Below are positions 11,607-22,896 of a stretch of 64,000 nucleotides of DNA, piece by piece. The stretch is from the NCBI RefSeq assembly GCF_037975245.1, contig NC_092582.1:8808501-8872500 (forward strand). Direction: 5' to 3'. The DNA comes from Apostichopus japonicus (taxonomy: Eukaryota; Echinodermata; Holothuroidea; Aspidochirotida; Stichopodidae). Both the position numbers and the translations under genes were made by a program. The notes under the pieces were generated by a model, which made no database searches, had not been told where the DNA came from, and was given only the letters and a program-made list of their open reading frames with translations. Position 1 is the first letter of the stretch, and each line of letters opens with the position of its first letter.

Positions 11607-14553
11607 TGTGAGCTATTATTTACGATAAACTATAATTATTATCAGACTAACCATATTGCACCTATAATTGCATACTGCATTTTATCGGGCAGCATATTGG
11701 TCATTAACGCTTGTAAAATATGGTAATTTCAATAAATATAAAATCGCATTTTTATGAAGTTTTCACTTTTCTGTTTGTTTTGATGGCATTATTCTTATAA
11801 CCCCCCCCCCCCCCCCAGAATAAAGTCAGGGATGATCCTAGTGTAAAGCACATTAATATATAACATGTATGTTCCGTAAAACCTAAACAGTCTAAAATTC
11901 TTCAATATTGTGTCAAAATATGCAACATATAGTTTACTGTTATTTTGTATATAATCAACCTTCATTTTATTAAATTTCACAAAAGGAAGTGCTAACTCTC
12001 ACTTTAGACCCCTCCTCTCCGCGACGTAAAGTGTCATCCCACCCCCACTCCCACCCTACACTTAAAATGGTGAAATTAAGAATAAGATACTTAACCAGAA
12101 TTCAAAAACTGAACCTATATTCAGAAGTCCGAAGAAGGAGAAGAGATGAGAAACCAACCGTTGACCTATACGTATATGGTCAAAGCCTTCACGAGGTGTT
12201 GAAATGTCAAACATTTGTCAATCAAGTATAGATGAGAAGGTGTAACAGCGAAGTGTAGACATGTAAGAGAAGAGCTCTGTAAAATGCAGCTGGTTTACCA
12301 AAGGGGACAGTTCTTCTCTACTCCATCATCAAGATATCATCACATTCCGACCGTTTGATTTTCGTGCCCAAGCTCTCTTGGGTGACTTTTCTAAACAAAC
12401 AAGTAACCCATCATCAATATTATAATGAAAATAAAGATATTCAAAGTACTTCGGTTCCCTCATTAAAGATCAGGTACTTAACAAAGAGGACTAATTATGC
12501 TTCGAAATGTAGACTTCTGTCGAAGACACTTAACATATCCATGGGCCAGGCAGAATTAATAATTAGTTTGTTATGTAGCCCATTCATAGAATTTCCTTAA
12601 CGTTTTAATGCACTGCATCAATGAGCGAGTCTCCTTAACAAGCTACTTCACGAAGAAGAAATGCCTTGTTCAATCTCTAGGCCATCAGCTGAAACTCAAA
12701 AAGAGGCTGTAAAATCAGTTTCGTTCCACCAACACTGGGTCTAGATTTTTAAAGCATTTTTGGGTAGTTCAATGCATCACAGACATTATATCAAAAGTTC
12801 TCCAACAAATTTCCTGCAGTATTTTCGTAACGCACCCTCGAAATTGGGTATGTTATATAGACATTAAGTGCTACGATGCTATGTATTAGGAACACATGTG
12901 CTAACGTTAGATTTGGTACAGTGGTGCATACATACCAATCTTTTCTTATATGTTTAATTACGACTGATATATTTTTTTTTGTATAATAGTTGGGTCATGG
13001 TTACAAGAATGGTGGAAGAGGATTCTGGTCTAAGGGTCAGTGAGGGTTGTTTTCAGGCATTACAAGTTGTGCCCTCCCCCCCCCCCCCCCCCTCCATTTT
13101 CTCCAAAATGGTAAAAACTCACATTCTCAACTTTGAAATATGAAATACAATTTTTTCACATTATAACTTAAGGGTTTTAATTATAAAAATGTACCACTTT
13201 TAATAAACTCAGATATAATGCTTTGTAATAAATCAAATATTTTTAGATTTTCCCCCTATGTTATGAATGCATTTCGTCTGTGCATGTATGCGTAAATATA
13301 CACATATAATGAAAAGTTCCTCTCCATAATTGTTACACCCCCCATCCAAACTGTTTTACACATGTGACCCCCTCTACTTTACATGTAGCTAATTCCCTAG
13401 TTACAGTGAGATGTGCCAATGCCCCAAGACCAGTGAGCTATTTCTTTTGTATAAATCAATATATAAGTTGGCACACTAAGACATCATGGCATATCGTAGA
13501 TGTGAAATAAAGTTAGTCGGTATATATCCGTTACCTTAGTACTCTTTCTACAGTCTTCTGCAAAACTAGGTACTTTCTCCATGTTACGGAAACGACATGT
13601 TTATAATTCGTATTCCTGCAAAAAGTGTTTCCAAGGGAGTTAACGTATAAAAGAAAAGATCGACAAGGTTTCGAATGGTATTTTGAATAATAATAGTTCT
13701 ATATTCTACAAATAATATGAATAATAATGGTGAATGGTACAAATAAGTGAATAACGAAGACAGTTAACTTAAGCCCCAAATAGAAAGAAATAATGTATCT
13801 ATTAAGACTGGGTCGATACACTCAATGGTGTAGTAGAGCTGGGCCTTTGCGATGATTCAAGATACAGGTTCTTCATCAAAAGGCGCGGCGCGGAATTAAT
13901 AAGTGATTAAAAGTTCATCCAAGGACAGTTGTACTAGTTATAACAGGATCCACTTCAATTCACTGCATGGAAGTCAGATATGGTATGGAAAAGGGAAAGT
14001 CCATTCCGTAGTAGAGGTGAAGATAATTAGATGAAATAAAAGTCACTAAAGACTTGAATATCCTTCAGTCAAAACTTGAACAGATGCACAAAACGTGTTA
14101 ACAATATGAATAAAACAGGTAACGAAATGTTACGGCAAACAATAAAGAACCGTGATATTGGAACAGGGTCAGGGGCGATGGTTCCCCAACAACAGTATAT
14201 AAACTTCTGACTGGTTTCAGGACGCGGTATTTGCGTCATCGTCATCAGTAAATGTAGTTGTGAATATGCAAGAGGTAAAGCATGCCCATAACACCCTCCT
14301 CCCCCCTCCCCTCTCAGCAAAAAAAGTGTGATTTGAAGAAAATGTGGATATTTATCATAAGGTGTCTGGTAGGTAGGGTAATCTACGTAAAACTACTAAT
14401 AGCTAAATGAATATATGAATAAGGTCATGTTTTCTGGTTCCTTTAAACTCTAGGGAACAAAATAATGACAACATGACTTTGAAAAAGTTAACCCTCTTCA
14501 CAAACTTCAAACTTGATAAAAATTTCAGACTAAGATATCAAGATTTAACACCA
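11607..14553. other. Intergenic sequence with homopolymer runs
   Basis: Long C/G homopolymers lie near 11802, 13075 and 14300. No gene is supported. The only recognisable item is a SINE-like tail at 12340-12392. Confidence 0.45.
12340..12392 (+). mobile_element. SINE-like 3' tail with CCCAAG/CTTGGG hairpin
   Basis: The segment TTTTCGTGCCCAAG...CTTGGGTGACTTTTCT closely matches the 3' end of the U2-headed SINE at 39705-39881. The upstream 100 bp do not show the U2 head. This is probably a truncated or differently headed member sharing the tail. Confidence 0.5.
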
Positions 14554-14908
14554 TCACAGTTCATCCTCCAAATCATCTTCCCCTGCATCAACAATCTCAA
14601 CATCTTCTTGGAAGTTGCTGCAATTTCTATATTTACATAGGTCTGTACACGGTAGTTGTGCATTCATTCAGGAACATCTTCCTTTAAGACATTTGCCGAC
14701 TCTACAGCTACTGCTGACACACTGAAGCAAAACATCTGGGTCAGGTGGCTTCGTCATCCAAGTGATTATAAGGTCATCATTTTCAAGTTTCCATCCATGT
14801 CCCTCTGGTGAGAGTGCATCAATCCTTTGCTGCAATGCCCTACTGTGAATAGCAGCCTGGTTGGTGCAGCGCTTAACATGCTGGATCAGAGGCTTTCTAG
14901 TCACTTCG

Positions 14909-15105
14909 CCCAACAACCATTTCGCCCAACTGCCATTTCGCCCAACCGTGTTGGTCATTTCGCCCAACCGTGTTGGTCATTTCGCCCAACCAGCATGGTC
15001 AGTTCGCCCAACCGTGTTGGTCATTTCGCCCAACCGTGTTGGTCATTTCGCCCAACCGTGTTGGTCATTTCGCCCAACCGACCTGGTTATTTCGCCCAAC
15101 CTTAT
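14909..15105. repeat. 22-bp minisatellite, outer end of transposon copy 1
   Basis: About seven units of the form TTTCGCCCAACCGTGTTGGTCA, preceded by two shorter units. Unit ends vary (GTGTTGG, AGCATGG, GACCTGG). All open frames here translate the repeat and are not genes. Confidence 0.9.
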
Positions 15106-16035
15106 TTTTACTAATATTCAGTCAGAATAATATTACTTTTTCTATTCCACCAGTTCAATTTGATTTATTTTGGGTAAGGTTACTTCGTATTAGGTAAATA
15201 AAGTGAGGTCCGCTCGATATCGATCGGAGTCTGAGCAGTTATTTCGGGTATAATGGGAGGATTACACTACTTTAGGCGTTTACGCATACAATGGAAGTTA
15301 TATTATTATACAAACAAAGGGGAATCGGTGTGGAATAATATAACCGTTTCTATTTCACTAGTTCAATTTGATTTATTTTGGGTTATATTATTGGTAGTTA
15401 TATTATTATTATTATTATTATATGGAAGTTATATTATTATAAAAACAAAGGGGAATCGGTGTGGAATAATATAACCGTTTCTATTTCACTAATCCATAAA
15501 ACATAGTGTTAATCTAATGTTATACAAACACAGGGGAATCGGTCTTCATAAAAACCTATCAAACCTAACCCCTAAAATACTGGTCCATCCTACTGACTAA
15601 CAATTCCGGAACGTTAAGTGAAAAATAATATATATAAAACCCGTCCGTAATATTTATCAATGTAACCACATATGTAATCACATATGTAGGCCTAATCAAT
15701 TTAACCACGACTTCAAGTTTCCTTAATACTCGGTTCGTATCCCGTAACGTTAACAATTCCCGACCGTTTACTATCAAACCTATCAAACCTAACCCCTAAA
15801 ACACTGATCCATCCTCAAGATTCCTTAATATTCGGTTCGTATTCTGTAACGTTTCCTTACTAAAGTTATACAAAGAAAAGGACTTCAAGTTTCCTTAATA
15901 TTCCTTAATATTCGAACGTTTACTATCAAACCTAACCCCCAACACACTGATCGGTCCTCAAGTTTCCTTAATATTCGGTTCGTATCCTGTAACGTTAACA
16001 ATTCCCGAACGTTTACTTTTCAAGTATCATATTTA

Positions 16036-16215
16036 ATCAAGGTTGGGCGAAATGACCAGGCTGGTTGGGCGAAATGACCAGGCTGGTTGGGCGAAATGAC
16101 CAGGCTGGTTGGGCGAAATGACCAGGCTGGTTGGGCGAAATGACCAGGCTGGTTGGGCGAAATGGTAAGGTTGGGCGAAATGGCAGTTGGGCGAAATGGT
16201 TGTTGGGCGAAGTGT
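16036..16215. repeat. 22-bp minisatellite, inner end of transposon copy 1
   Basis: Six near-identical units of the inverse orientation (GGTTGGGCGAAATGACCAGGCT), then two short units. The variant half (CCAGCCTGG) differs from that at the other end (CCGTGTTGG), so the two ends have been homogenised separately. Confidence 0.9.
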
Positions 16216-16439
16216 CCTGCTTCCGATCAGAGCATCTTTTGTTGGTGGTAAACTCTGCTCTGAGGAGGAGATGAACAGAACACCTTGTACCATGAAATTG
16301 GATATTTTTGAGTCTCACATTTTATGATGGGGTACCAATATAATTACAATTCAGCTAGAAATATGTTGCAAATTACTTTAATAATTTCAATGGAAAGATT
16401 AACCTGATATTGCATCTCAAAGCGTTTAGAGAATTTTTA

Positions 16440-16491
16440 ATTTTCCTTGGGGGAGGACCCCCATATTCCAAAAGTCCTAGATCCACCCCTG
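16440..16491. mobile_element. Terminal fragment of a hAT-like element
   Basis: The segment ends GATCCACCCCTG, whose inverse (CAGGGGTGGATC) is a typical hAT-type terminus, preceded by a G-run/C-run pair. No matching opposite end was found. Confidence 0.35.
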
Positions 16492-17370
16492 AACACTCAA
16501 TGAACCACACATTGAAGAGAGTAATTTACCTTTCAAGATCTGTATGTCTTCCTTGTCAAGAATTGTATCTAGTTTCTTCAACATAGAGAGTGGTACCTCA
16601 CTTCAATGGCAACACGGTCTTTTCCTCTAATATTCATAAATCTGGGCTCATCTTTTTTCCGCTCTGCTGCTTGTCGAAGCAATACTTTAATAAAATGAAA
16701 TAAAAAAAAGCAAATTGTTTTGCATTTTCTGTTGATCAAAATGTAAGTTTGAACAAATAAGAACTAAGGCAATTTTATTTATATACCATGTGATCTGCTC
16801 ATCTTCTATGGACAAACAAAGACACATTCAAATTTTGCAAACCAGTGTCATGCAAAAAAGAATTAAAACAGGTTTTTTTTTGACAGTACAGTACATTATC
16901 TCTTAATGTTATGGTTTAAATTATACAATGGTAGATTATATCTGTTACTAATAATGAAGGAGACAGAGGTAGATACTTGTTCATTTTGGTAAAGCTCTGA
17001 GACAGGCTGACCATAAGACCTTGCAAACCTAACCTTATTGCACCTTTGTTACACTTATTTTTCTAACTAATATAATATCTCTATCATACAAATAAAGGGC
17101 AACAGTAAGAAAACTATGAAGCCTGTATTTAACACTTAGGCTAGTGCCGCAGATGGAGAATTTGAAACAAATTTCCGTTCCTACCACCTTATAACAAAAC
17201 AAATCAGATGACCATGCCACTAATTATATTATGTTCAGGTCCAACACTGTGCCCTTTGACTTGGATTCTATCCCTCAAGAGCTACTGATCTTGCATTATG
17301 CAACTTCTCTTAACTCTTCAACTATGCCACAGAAGTACAAGTAGAGTCGTGTAGTATGCATAGGCTTACC

Positions 17371-17856
17371 TCCATCGAAAGTCTCTGCCTGCTGCAGCTT
17401 GTCCTGCACCCGTTTGCAACGCCGAGTAATGTATTGTTTCTTTTCCCACATATAATAAATTGAACAGGCAATACACCAGAGCTTCTGCTTGGTTTCCTCG
17501 ATCTTTTCCGTCAACTCTTCGTTTAAAATCATATGGGGTCTCCTCTGGTACTGTCCGTTTTCTTGCAGCAATGTGCTTGCTATCAATGAACCGCCTGTAA
17601 CACTTATCGTGGAACCCCATCATACTATGCTGTTGAACACACGCTTGATCGTAGTAGGCCATGGAGTAATCAGTAGTACGGCGATATCAGTGTCTCCGCC
17701 GCTGAGATTAAGCCAATCTTTAGCGCAGGAAGTAACTTTAGTCCATCGTTTATTCGTCAGTGCCTTGACTGCTTCAAATTTTACAGATTCAATGTGCACT
17801 GAGCACTGTAGATTTCCATGTGTTGGAGACTGACTAGCGCCCGTGGGAGCCGCCAT
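17371..17856 (-). pseudogene. Exon 1 of the broken Cys-rich gene
   Basis: The ATG at 17856 has MAAP following; the exon ends before GGTAAGCC. Recognisable pieces lie in three frames: CSVHIESVKFE...CAKDWLNLSGGDTDIA, then GFHDKCYRRFIDSKHIAARK, then EETKQKLWCIAC...DKLQQAETFDGG. At least two frameshifts separate them, so the exon cannot be translated as it stands. Confidence 0.6.
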
Positions 17857-18249
17857 GTTTGTTGTTTTCTACAAAGATTGCACACAGAACTCATGGCTCA
17901 TTGGACAATTCATATCACATGGTACAGATATCTCACTGGCGCACAACTTTTGAACGTAAAACGGCAGGTTTCTTTAACATACGCAATAAAAAATATAGTT
18001 CGATCTTTCGAGCGGAATTGCAAAAAAACTGCAGGAAAGTACATGGAGAACTTTTGGATCATTAATCTTAGTTAATTTATGTATTCAATGCTGTAGAGAA
18101 ATTTTAGACCCGCAGTTGCTGGAACGAAACAAGCGAATTTCGACCTTCAGCTGATGGCCTTCTCCTCGCTGAATCTCTCGTAGAGAAAAGTCGGCAGCAG
18201 ATGCGCAAATAGACCGCCACAGTGAAAGCAATTAAAATGGAAGCAGGAC

Positions 18250-18445
18250 ACTTCGCCCAACAACCATTTCGCCCAACTGCCATTTCGCCCAACCTTACCA
18301 TTTCGCCCAACCAGCCTGGTCATTTCGCCCAACCAGCCTGGTCATTTCGCCCAACCAGCCTGGTCATTTCGCCCAACCAGCCTGGTCATTTCGCCCAACC
18401 AGCCTGGTCATTTCGCCCAACCAGTCTGGTCATTTCGCCCAACCT
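18250..18445. repeat. 22-bp minisatellite, 5' end of transposon copy 2
   Basis: Six 22-bp units of the CCAGCCTGG class after two or three short leader units. The last unit reads CCAGTCTGG. Confidence 0.9.
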
Positions 18446-18688
18446 TGATTAAATATGATACTTGAAAAGTAAACGTTCGGGAATTGTTAAAGTTACAGGA
18501 TACGAACCGAATATTAAGGAAACTTGAGGACCGATCAGTGTGTTGGGGGTTAGGTTTGATAGTAAACGTTCGAATATTAAGGAATATTAAGGAAACTTGA
18601 AGTCCTTTTCTTTGTATAACTTTAGTAAGGAAACGTTACAGAATACGAACCGAATATTAAGGAATCTTGAGGATGGATCAGTGTTTTA

Positions 18689-19145
18689 GGGGTTAGGTTT
18701 GATAGGTTTGATAGTAAACGGTCGGGAATTGTTAACGTTACGGGATACGAACCGAGTATTAAGGAAACTTGAAGTCGTGGTTAAATTGATTAGGCCTACA
18801 TATGTGATTACATATGTGGTTACATTGATAAATATTACGGACGGGTTTTATATATATATTGTTTTTCACTTAACGTTCCGGAATTTAGTCAGTAGGATGG
18901 ACCAGTATTTTAGGGGTTAGGTTTGATAGGTTTTATAGTAAACGGTCGGGAATTGTTAACGTTACGGGATACGAACCGAGTATTAAGGAAACTTGAAGTC
19001 GTGGTTAAATTGATTAGGCCTACATATGTGATTACATATGTGGTTACATTGATAAATATTACGGACGGGTTTTATATATATATTGTTTTTCACTTAACGT
19101 TCCGGAATTGTTAGTCAGTAGGATGGACCAGTATTTTAGGGGTTA
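18689..19145 (+). repeat. Tandem repeat of about 225 bp inside transposon copy 2
   Basis: The segment beginning GGGGTTAGGTTTGATAGG occurs at 18689, 18913 and 19139 (periods 224 and 226). Copy 1 carries one unit only (15549-15790, inverted). The units are almost identical, so the expansion is recent. Confidence 0.9.
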
Positions 19146-19682
19146 GGTTTGATAGGTTTTATAGTAAACGGTCGGGAATTGTTAACGTTACGGGATACGA
19201 ACCGAGTATTAAGGAAACTTGAAGTCGTGGTTAAATTGATTAGGCCTACATATGTAACTTCCAATAATTTAACCCAAAATAAATAAAATTGAATTAGTGA
19301 AATAGAAACGGTTATATTATTCCACACCGATTCCCCTTTGTTTATATAATAATATAACTTCCATATAATAATAATAATAATATAACTACCAATAATATAA
19401 CCCAAAATAAATCAAATTGAACTAGTGAAATAGAAACGGTTATATTATTCCACACCGATTCCCCTTTGTTTGTATAATAATATAACTTCCATTGTATGCG
19501 TAAACGCCTAAAGTAGTGTAATCCTCCCATTATACCCGAAATAACTGCTCAGACTCCGATCGATATCGAGCGGACCTCACTTTATTTACCTATTACGAAG
19601 TAACCTTACCCAAAATAAATCAAATTGAACTGGTGGAATAGAAAAAGTAATATTATTCTGACTGAATATTAGTAAAAATAAG

Positions 19683-19835
19683 GTTGGGCGAAATGACCAA
19701 CACGGTTGGGCGAAATGACCAACACGGTTGGGCGAACTGACCATGCTGGTTGGGCGAAATGACCAACGCGGTTGGGCGAAATGACCAACACGGTTGGGCG
19801 AAATGGCAGTTGGGCGAAATGGTTGTTGGGCGAAG
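19683..19835. repeat. 22-bp minisatellite, 3' end of transposon copy 2
   Basis: Five units of the GTGTTGG class in inverse orientation, ending with the two shorter units GGCAGTTGGGCGAAAT and GGTTGTTGGGCGAAGTG. Confidence 0.9.
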
Positions 19836-19855
19836 TGACTCGCAAGCATTAAAAT

Positions 19856-21385
19856 AGGTATCGTTGATGAAGTTAATTTAAATATTTTCAATGGTATAGC
19901 AAATCATAGATGCGATAGTGGCGTTTATTGGACTAACTTAGCACAGTAGGAGGTTTTCAGAAAAAAATGTGCACCATTTAAAATATTATATATCTGCCAT
20001 GTTTTAGCATCATGTCTGTATAATCATTCCAAGGGGGGGATACGATTGAATTTCTGCTAACCTATACGGTTAAAAAAGTTAGACTAAAACATAAATTTAA
20101 GGTTATTTTCATTGTTTTGCAGACATGGAAGCTGGAGACTTGTTATAGCGAACTTGAACAGACGAACCCAGAAAAAAAACTTCAAGCAGTTTTATAAAAG
20201 AGCACCCCCCCCCCTCTCCCGTTTTAACCAGTAGCAATGCGAATGAAATATTTGTGGAGAATAGATTAACTTTGAACCTTACTATATTCAAACTAATGAA
20301 CATTTCATATGATTCAATAAACCTTTTGCTTTAATGTAGACAGTACGTCATGATTAAGACGAAGCCGTAACAAAAACATTTCTAACATGTGAATGTGATA
20401 TTATCTTTGGCTGTTTTTAATACAAATAAACTGCGATTTACCCTGTTAAACACATCGTTAACTATTAATACAGTCGTACATCGCATTTACATGGATTAGA
20501 TTCCATATTGCAATTTTAAGATTTATTGATATATATCGATTGTGCGTTTACATAAGTGCAATGGTCTGTGAAATAAAATCATTTAAAATAAAATGTTCAT
20601 ATTCGACTTAGTTTAAGCTGTAACTGAGGAGAACACTGTTTAATATTCGCTCTGGTTAACATACAGACCTTTGAAGTCGTACTGGTTCCATATAGGCTAC
20701 TTGAAAATACTTATAAAAAGGATATAACTAAATTCTCTGTACTACAAGCACAAGTAAATGATTAACGATTCACCCACTTGCAGTTATTAGGACAAACTTG
20801 CGTGTATAGATCTAATGATTGACTTCATTAAATGTTAAAGCCTGAACGGACCTCATGAAGTATAATTTTAGATCCTCTTTTTTTTTAACGAGAGAGGACC
20901 TCCAGGCGCTTCTACATGGGAGTATGCTTCAACGAACCAGTCCTTCCTATTTTAAATCCTTGATCAACTTCTGTCATATATGTCTGCTTGTCAGTATCAT
21001 GTAGCATTTAAGTTCCATAGCTATTGATTGAAACTGAATATTATTAATCCTTGCGGACTTGTAGGTAGTCAAAGTCGCTTCCTGCAGCAAAAAGAATCAA
21101 TCTTGAAATGGGTTTAATTGCCGTTAAAGAAAGCAAATGTTCGCCAAAACCATGTGTCATTTCTGGCAGGTTTGATTTGTATTTCTACTAAATTCAAAGC
21201 AAATAAACAAAAATTGTTCATAATTAATGATTGATTAATAAAGAAGACCTATATCATATGACAATCGATTGGATGAATTGTTTCCAACAACTTTTCAATG
21301 AAATTGTATGTGATGACGTCACATATATAGTACGGATAATTAATGCCATTGGTATATTTGTATGTCAAGACCGCTATCGATATTA
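19856..21385. other. Non-coding sequence
   Basis: AT-rich, with no paired splice sites or repeat structure that I could recognise. There is a C-run near 20205. Confidence 0.45.
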
Positions 21386-21389
21386 GTTT

Positions 21390-21545
21390 CATTGTTAGCC
21401 CCTATATCGCTGTCCCTATGTATATACTAAGAATGTTGAGGCAATGTGAATAAACGTATATACCAGAGCATTATTTAACATAGTAACCATGTGATTAGGC
21501 CATCCGTCTCCTATACGGCCCACCCACAGCTCATTTGCCCCCTTC
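21390..21545 (+). repeat. Dispersed repeat, about 155 bp, copy 1
   Basis: Matches the inverse complement of 27541-27700 over its whole length. Shared words include GCAATGTGAATAAACGTATA and GCCATCCGTCTCCTA. It lies just outside block B copy 1. Confidence 0.85.
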
Positions 21546-22649
21546 AACCAAAGTAGGTCCCCTTTTGGCATGTCAAACTAATGATAATGCCTTTTACTAA
21601 GAGCCACTTAACTTTTTTTTTTCCGAGAATAAAGGAATTAGCTTCTCTTCCTGCCACCCCCAGCCTCTAATCCATACTTTTACTATATGCATACATGTTT
21701 AGCTGGTGCACGTATCATACCTCTCCAATTCCACCGCATATAATATATATTGGCAGACACACGAAACGTGAATAATGTGTTACATATATTCATTTGAGAG
21801 TTTGGCTATTGATCGAGGGTAAAGAACTTTATAATGTTATAAATGATTTTGAAATAAATAGTACTGTTTCAAACGTTGGAAGAAAATCCCAAAGTATAAA
21901 CCGAACACAGCTCGTAAAGTTTTATTATCCAGTGTTAAAGTTTAGTTTGCTCTTTTAGGCGTGAACTATTTAGTGCGGCTCTCTTGATATCTGTCTCGCT
22001 GTGTAACTATATATATATATATCTCATAAGTCTATTTGTAATATTATGATACAATAAACAAAACTGGACGACCATAAAATATTTTACAAGTGGTTACTAC
22101 TTCAAGCAATTATATATATACAATGTCGTTAACTTGTAATGTTAAAAACTCTATCTCTATTTATTGCATCTTTTATTGTTCAAATACAGTTGCCTTAATC
22201 ATAAAAGTTACAATTGGCAATAAAGTAAAGATTAATATGTGTCTTGTTGTCACGCAATCCCACCTCCGTATGTTGATAACGAATTGTGTAATGAATTTAG
22301 TTGATCATTGAGATATAGCTGAGAGAGGTGTGTTCCTTAGTTCTTAGCACTGATGTTACTTTTAGATAATTTGATTAATTTCGCTACTTCTTGTACCTTT
22401 TTATCCTTTAAAACCTTAATAATGATACGTGTGACAGTGAAAAACAGCAAACATGCTTAGCTGACGTCGGCTTCTTACTTGTTTTTATAGCTTTTTATGG
22501 GATTTTTACCCTTATCAAGAAGAACTTCCAAAGATTGACTACCAACTAAATTCAGAGAACTGGCATGACAGCTCAATGGTTACACCACGGCAAATTAGAT
22601 TGAAGGATAAAGCACAAGAGGTTTGTGGATCTGTTTACATTAATTATTA

Positions 22650-22896
22650 TATGTATTTTTCTTTAGATCCTCCTGCAAGCATGAACTCGCGAAGAAACCT
22701 CATTGGCTTATCTAAGCCGCGAGCTGACCGAAGTCAGTCCCTTATATTAACCATTAACGTCCATGATTGTGAACTTTCAATTGTCAACAACTCTGTAACT
22801 GGACGACATACATTAATCTTGAAGTAACTCGAACTCTGGATGTTACGATTGAAAGGCAACGGCGTTAACCACTGAGCTAACACTCCACAGTTCTAC
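22650..22896 (-). mobile_element. tRNA-derived SINE
   Basis: On the minus strand it opens with a tRNA-like head at 22886: box A TAGCTCAGTGGTTAACG and box B AGAGTTCGAGTTA at normal spacing. A body of about 170 nt ends at GCAGGAGGATCTAAAG. The flanks are AATTATTA (22642-22649) and AGTTATTA (22897-22904), seven of eight identical. The matching site in block B copy 2 (near 30245) is empty. Box B is mutated from GGTTCGA, so it is unlikely to be a functional tRNA. Confidence 0.8.

Larger units (their letters stand above)
14892..16224 (-). mobile_element. DNA transposon with 22-bp tandem repeats in its ends, copy 1 (inside the broken gene)
   Basis: Flanked by perfect 8-bp direct repeats GATCAGAG (14884-14891 and 16225-16232). 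Read on the minus strand it starts GGAAGCAGGACACTTCGCCC and ends with GGGCGAAGTGACTAGAAAGC. Both ends contain CACTTCGCCCAAC, CATTTCGCCCAACTGCC and then arrays of a 22-bp unit beginning TTTCGCCCAACC. Removing the element and one target copy restores an uninterrupted reading frame (PPTKDALIQHVKRC) in the host gene, which fixes the boundaries. It has no transposase frame and is therefore non-autonomous. Superfamily unknown; 8-bp duplications occur in hAT and P elements. Confidence 0.88.
14554..17856 (-). pseudogene. Broken multi-exon gene with Cys/His N-terminal segments and CXC-like cysteine-rich C-terminus, interrupted by a transposon
   Basis: Remnant exons lie in order on the minus strand. 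Exon 1 starts at ATG 17856 (MAAPTGASQSP...) and ends at donor G|GTAAGC (17370). It contains a GFHDKCYRRF segment and CIAC-type cysteines, spread over shifted frames (breaks near 17690 and 17540). Exon 2 (16530-16684) reads KKDEPRFMNIRGKDRVAIEV then YHS and breaks. The last exon (16233-about 16283 joined to 14554-14883) reads LPPTKDAL-IQHVKRC, then HGWKLENDD, KPPDPDVLL and a Cys-rich end (SSSCRVGKCLKGRCS). Its next Cys codon is TGA (14668-14670), after which the frame continues to a natural stop at 14554. The layout recalls an uncharacterised family repeated in marine invertebrate genomes (my recollection, not searched). The middle of the gene is missing. Confidence 0.65.
18239..19847 (+). mobile_element. 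DNA transposon with 22-bp tandem repeats in its ends, copy 2
   Basis: Perfect 8-bp target duplication ATTAAAAT (18231-18238 and 19848-19855). It begins GGAAGCAGGACACTTCGCCC and ends GGGCGAAGTGACTCGCAAGC, matching copy 1 but in the opposite orientation. The internal sequence is nearly the inverse of copy 1 except for a tripled 225-bp segment. With copy 1 it forms a large inverted repeat about 2 kb apart, but the separate target duplications show two independent insertions. Non-autonomous. Confidence 0.9.

Noticed and set aside
14827-15130. Frames rich in SPNRVGHFAQP
   Set aside because: They are translations of the 22-bp transposon-end repeat; seen in all three frames.
14892-19847. A single 5-kb foldback transposon with the Cys-rich gene as its cargo
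   Set aside because: Each arm has its own perfect 8-bp target duplication, and the gene continues outside the left arm, so the arms are two separate insertions.
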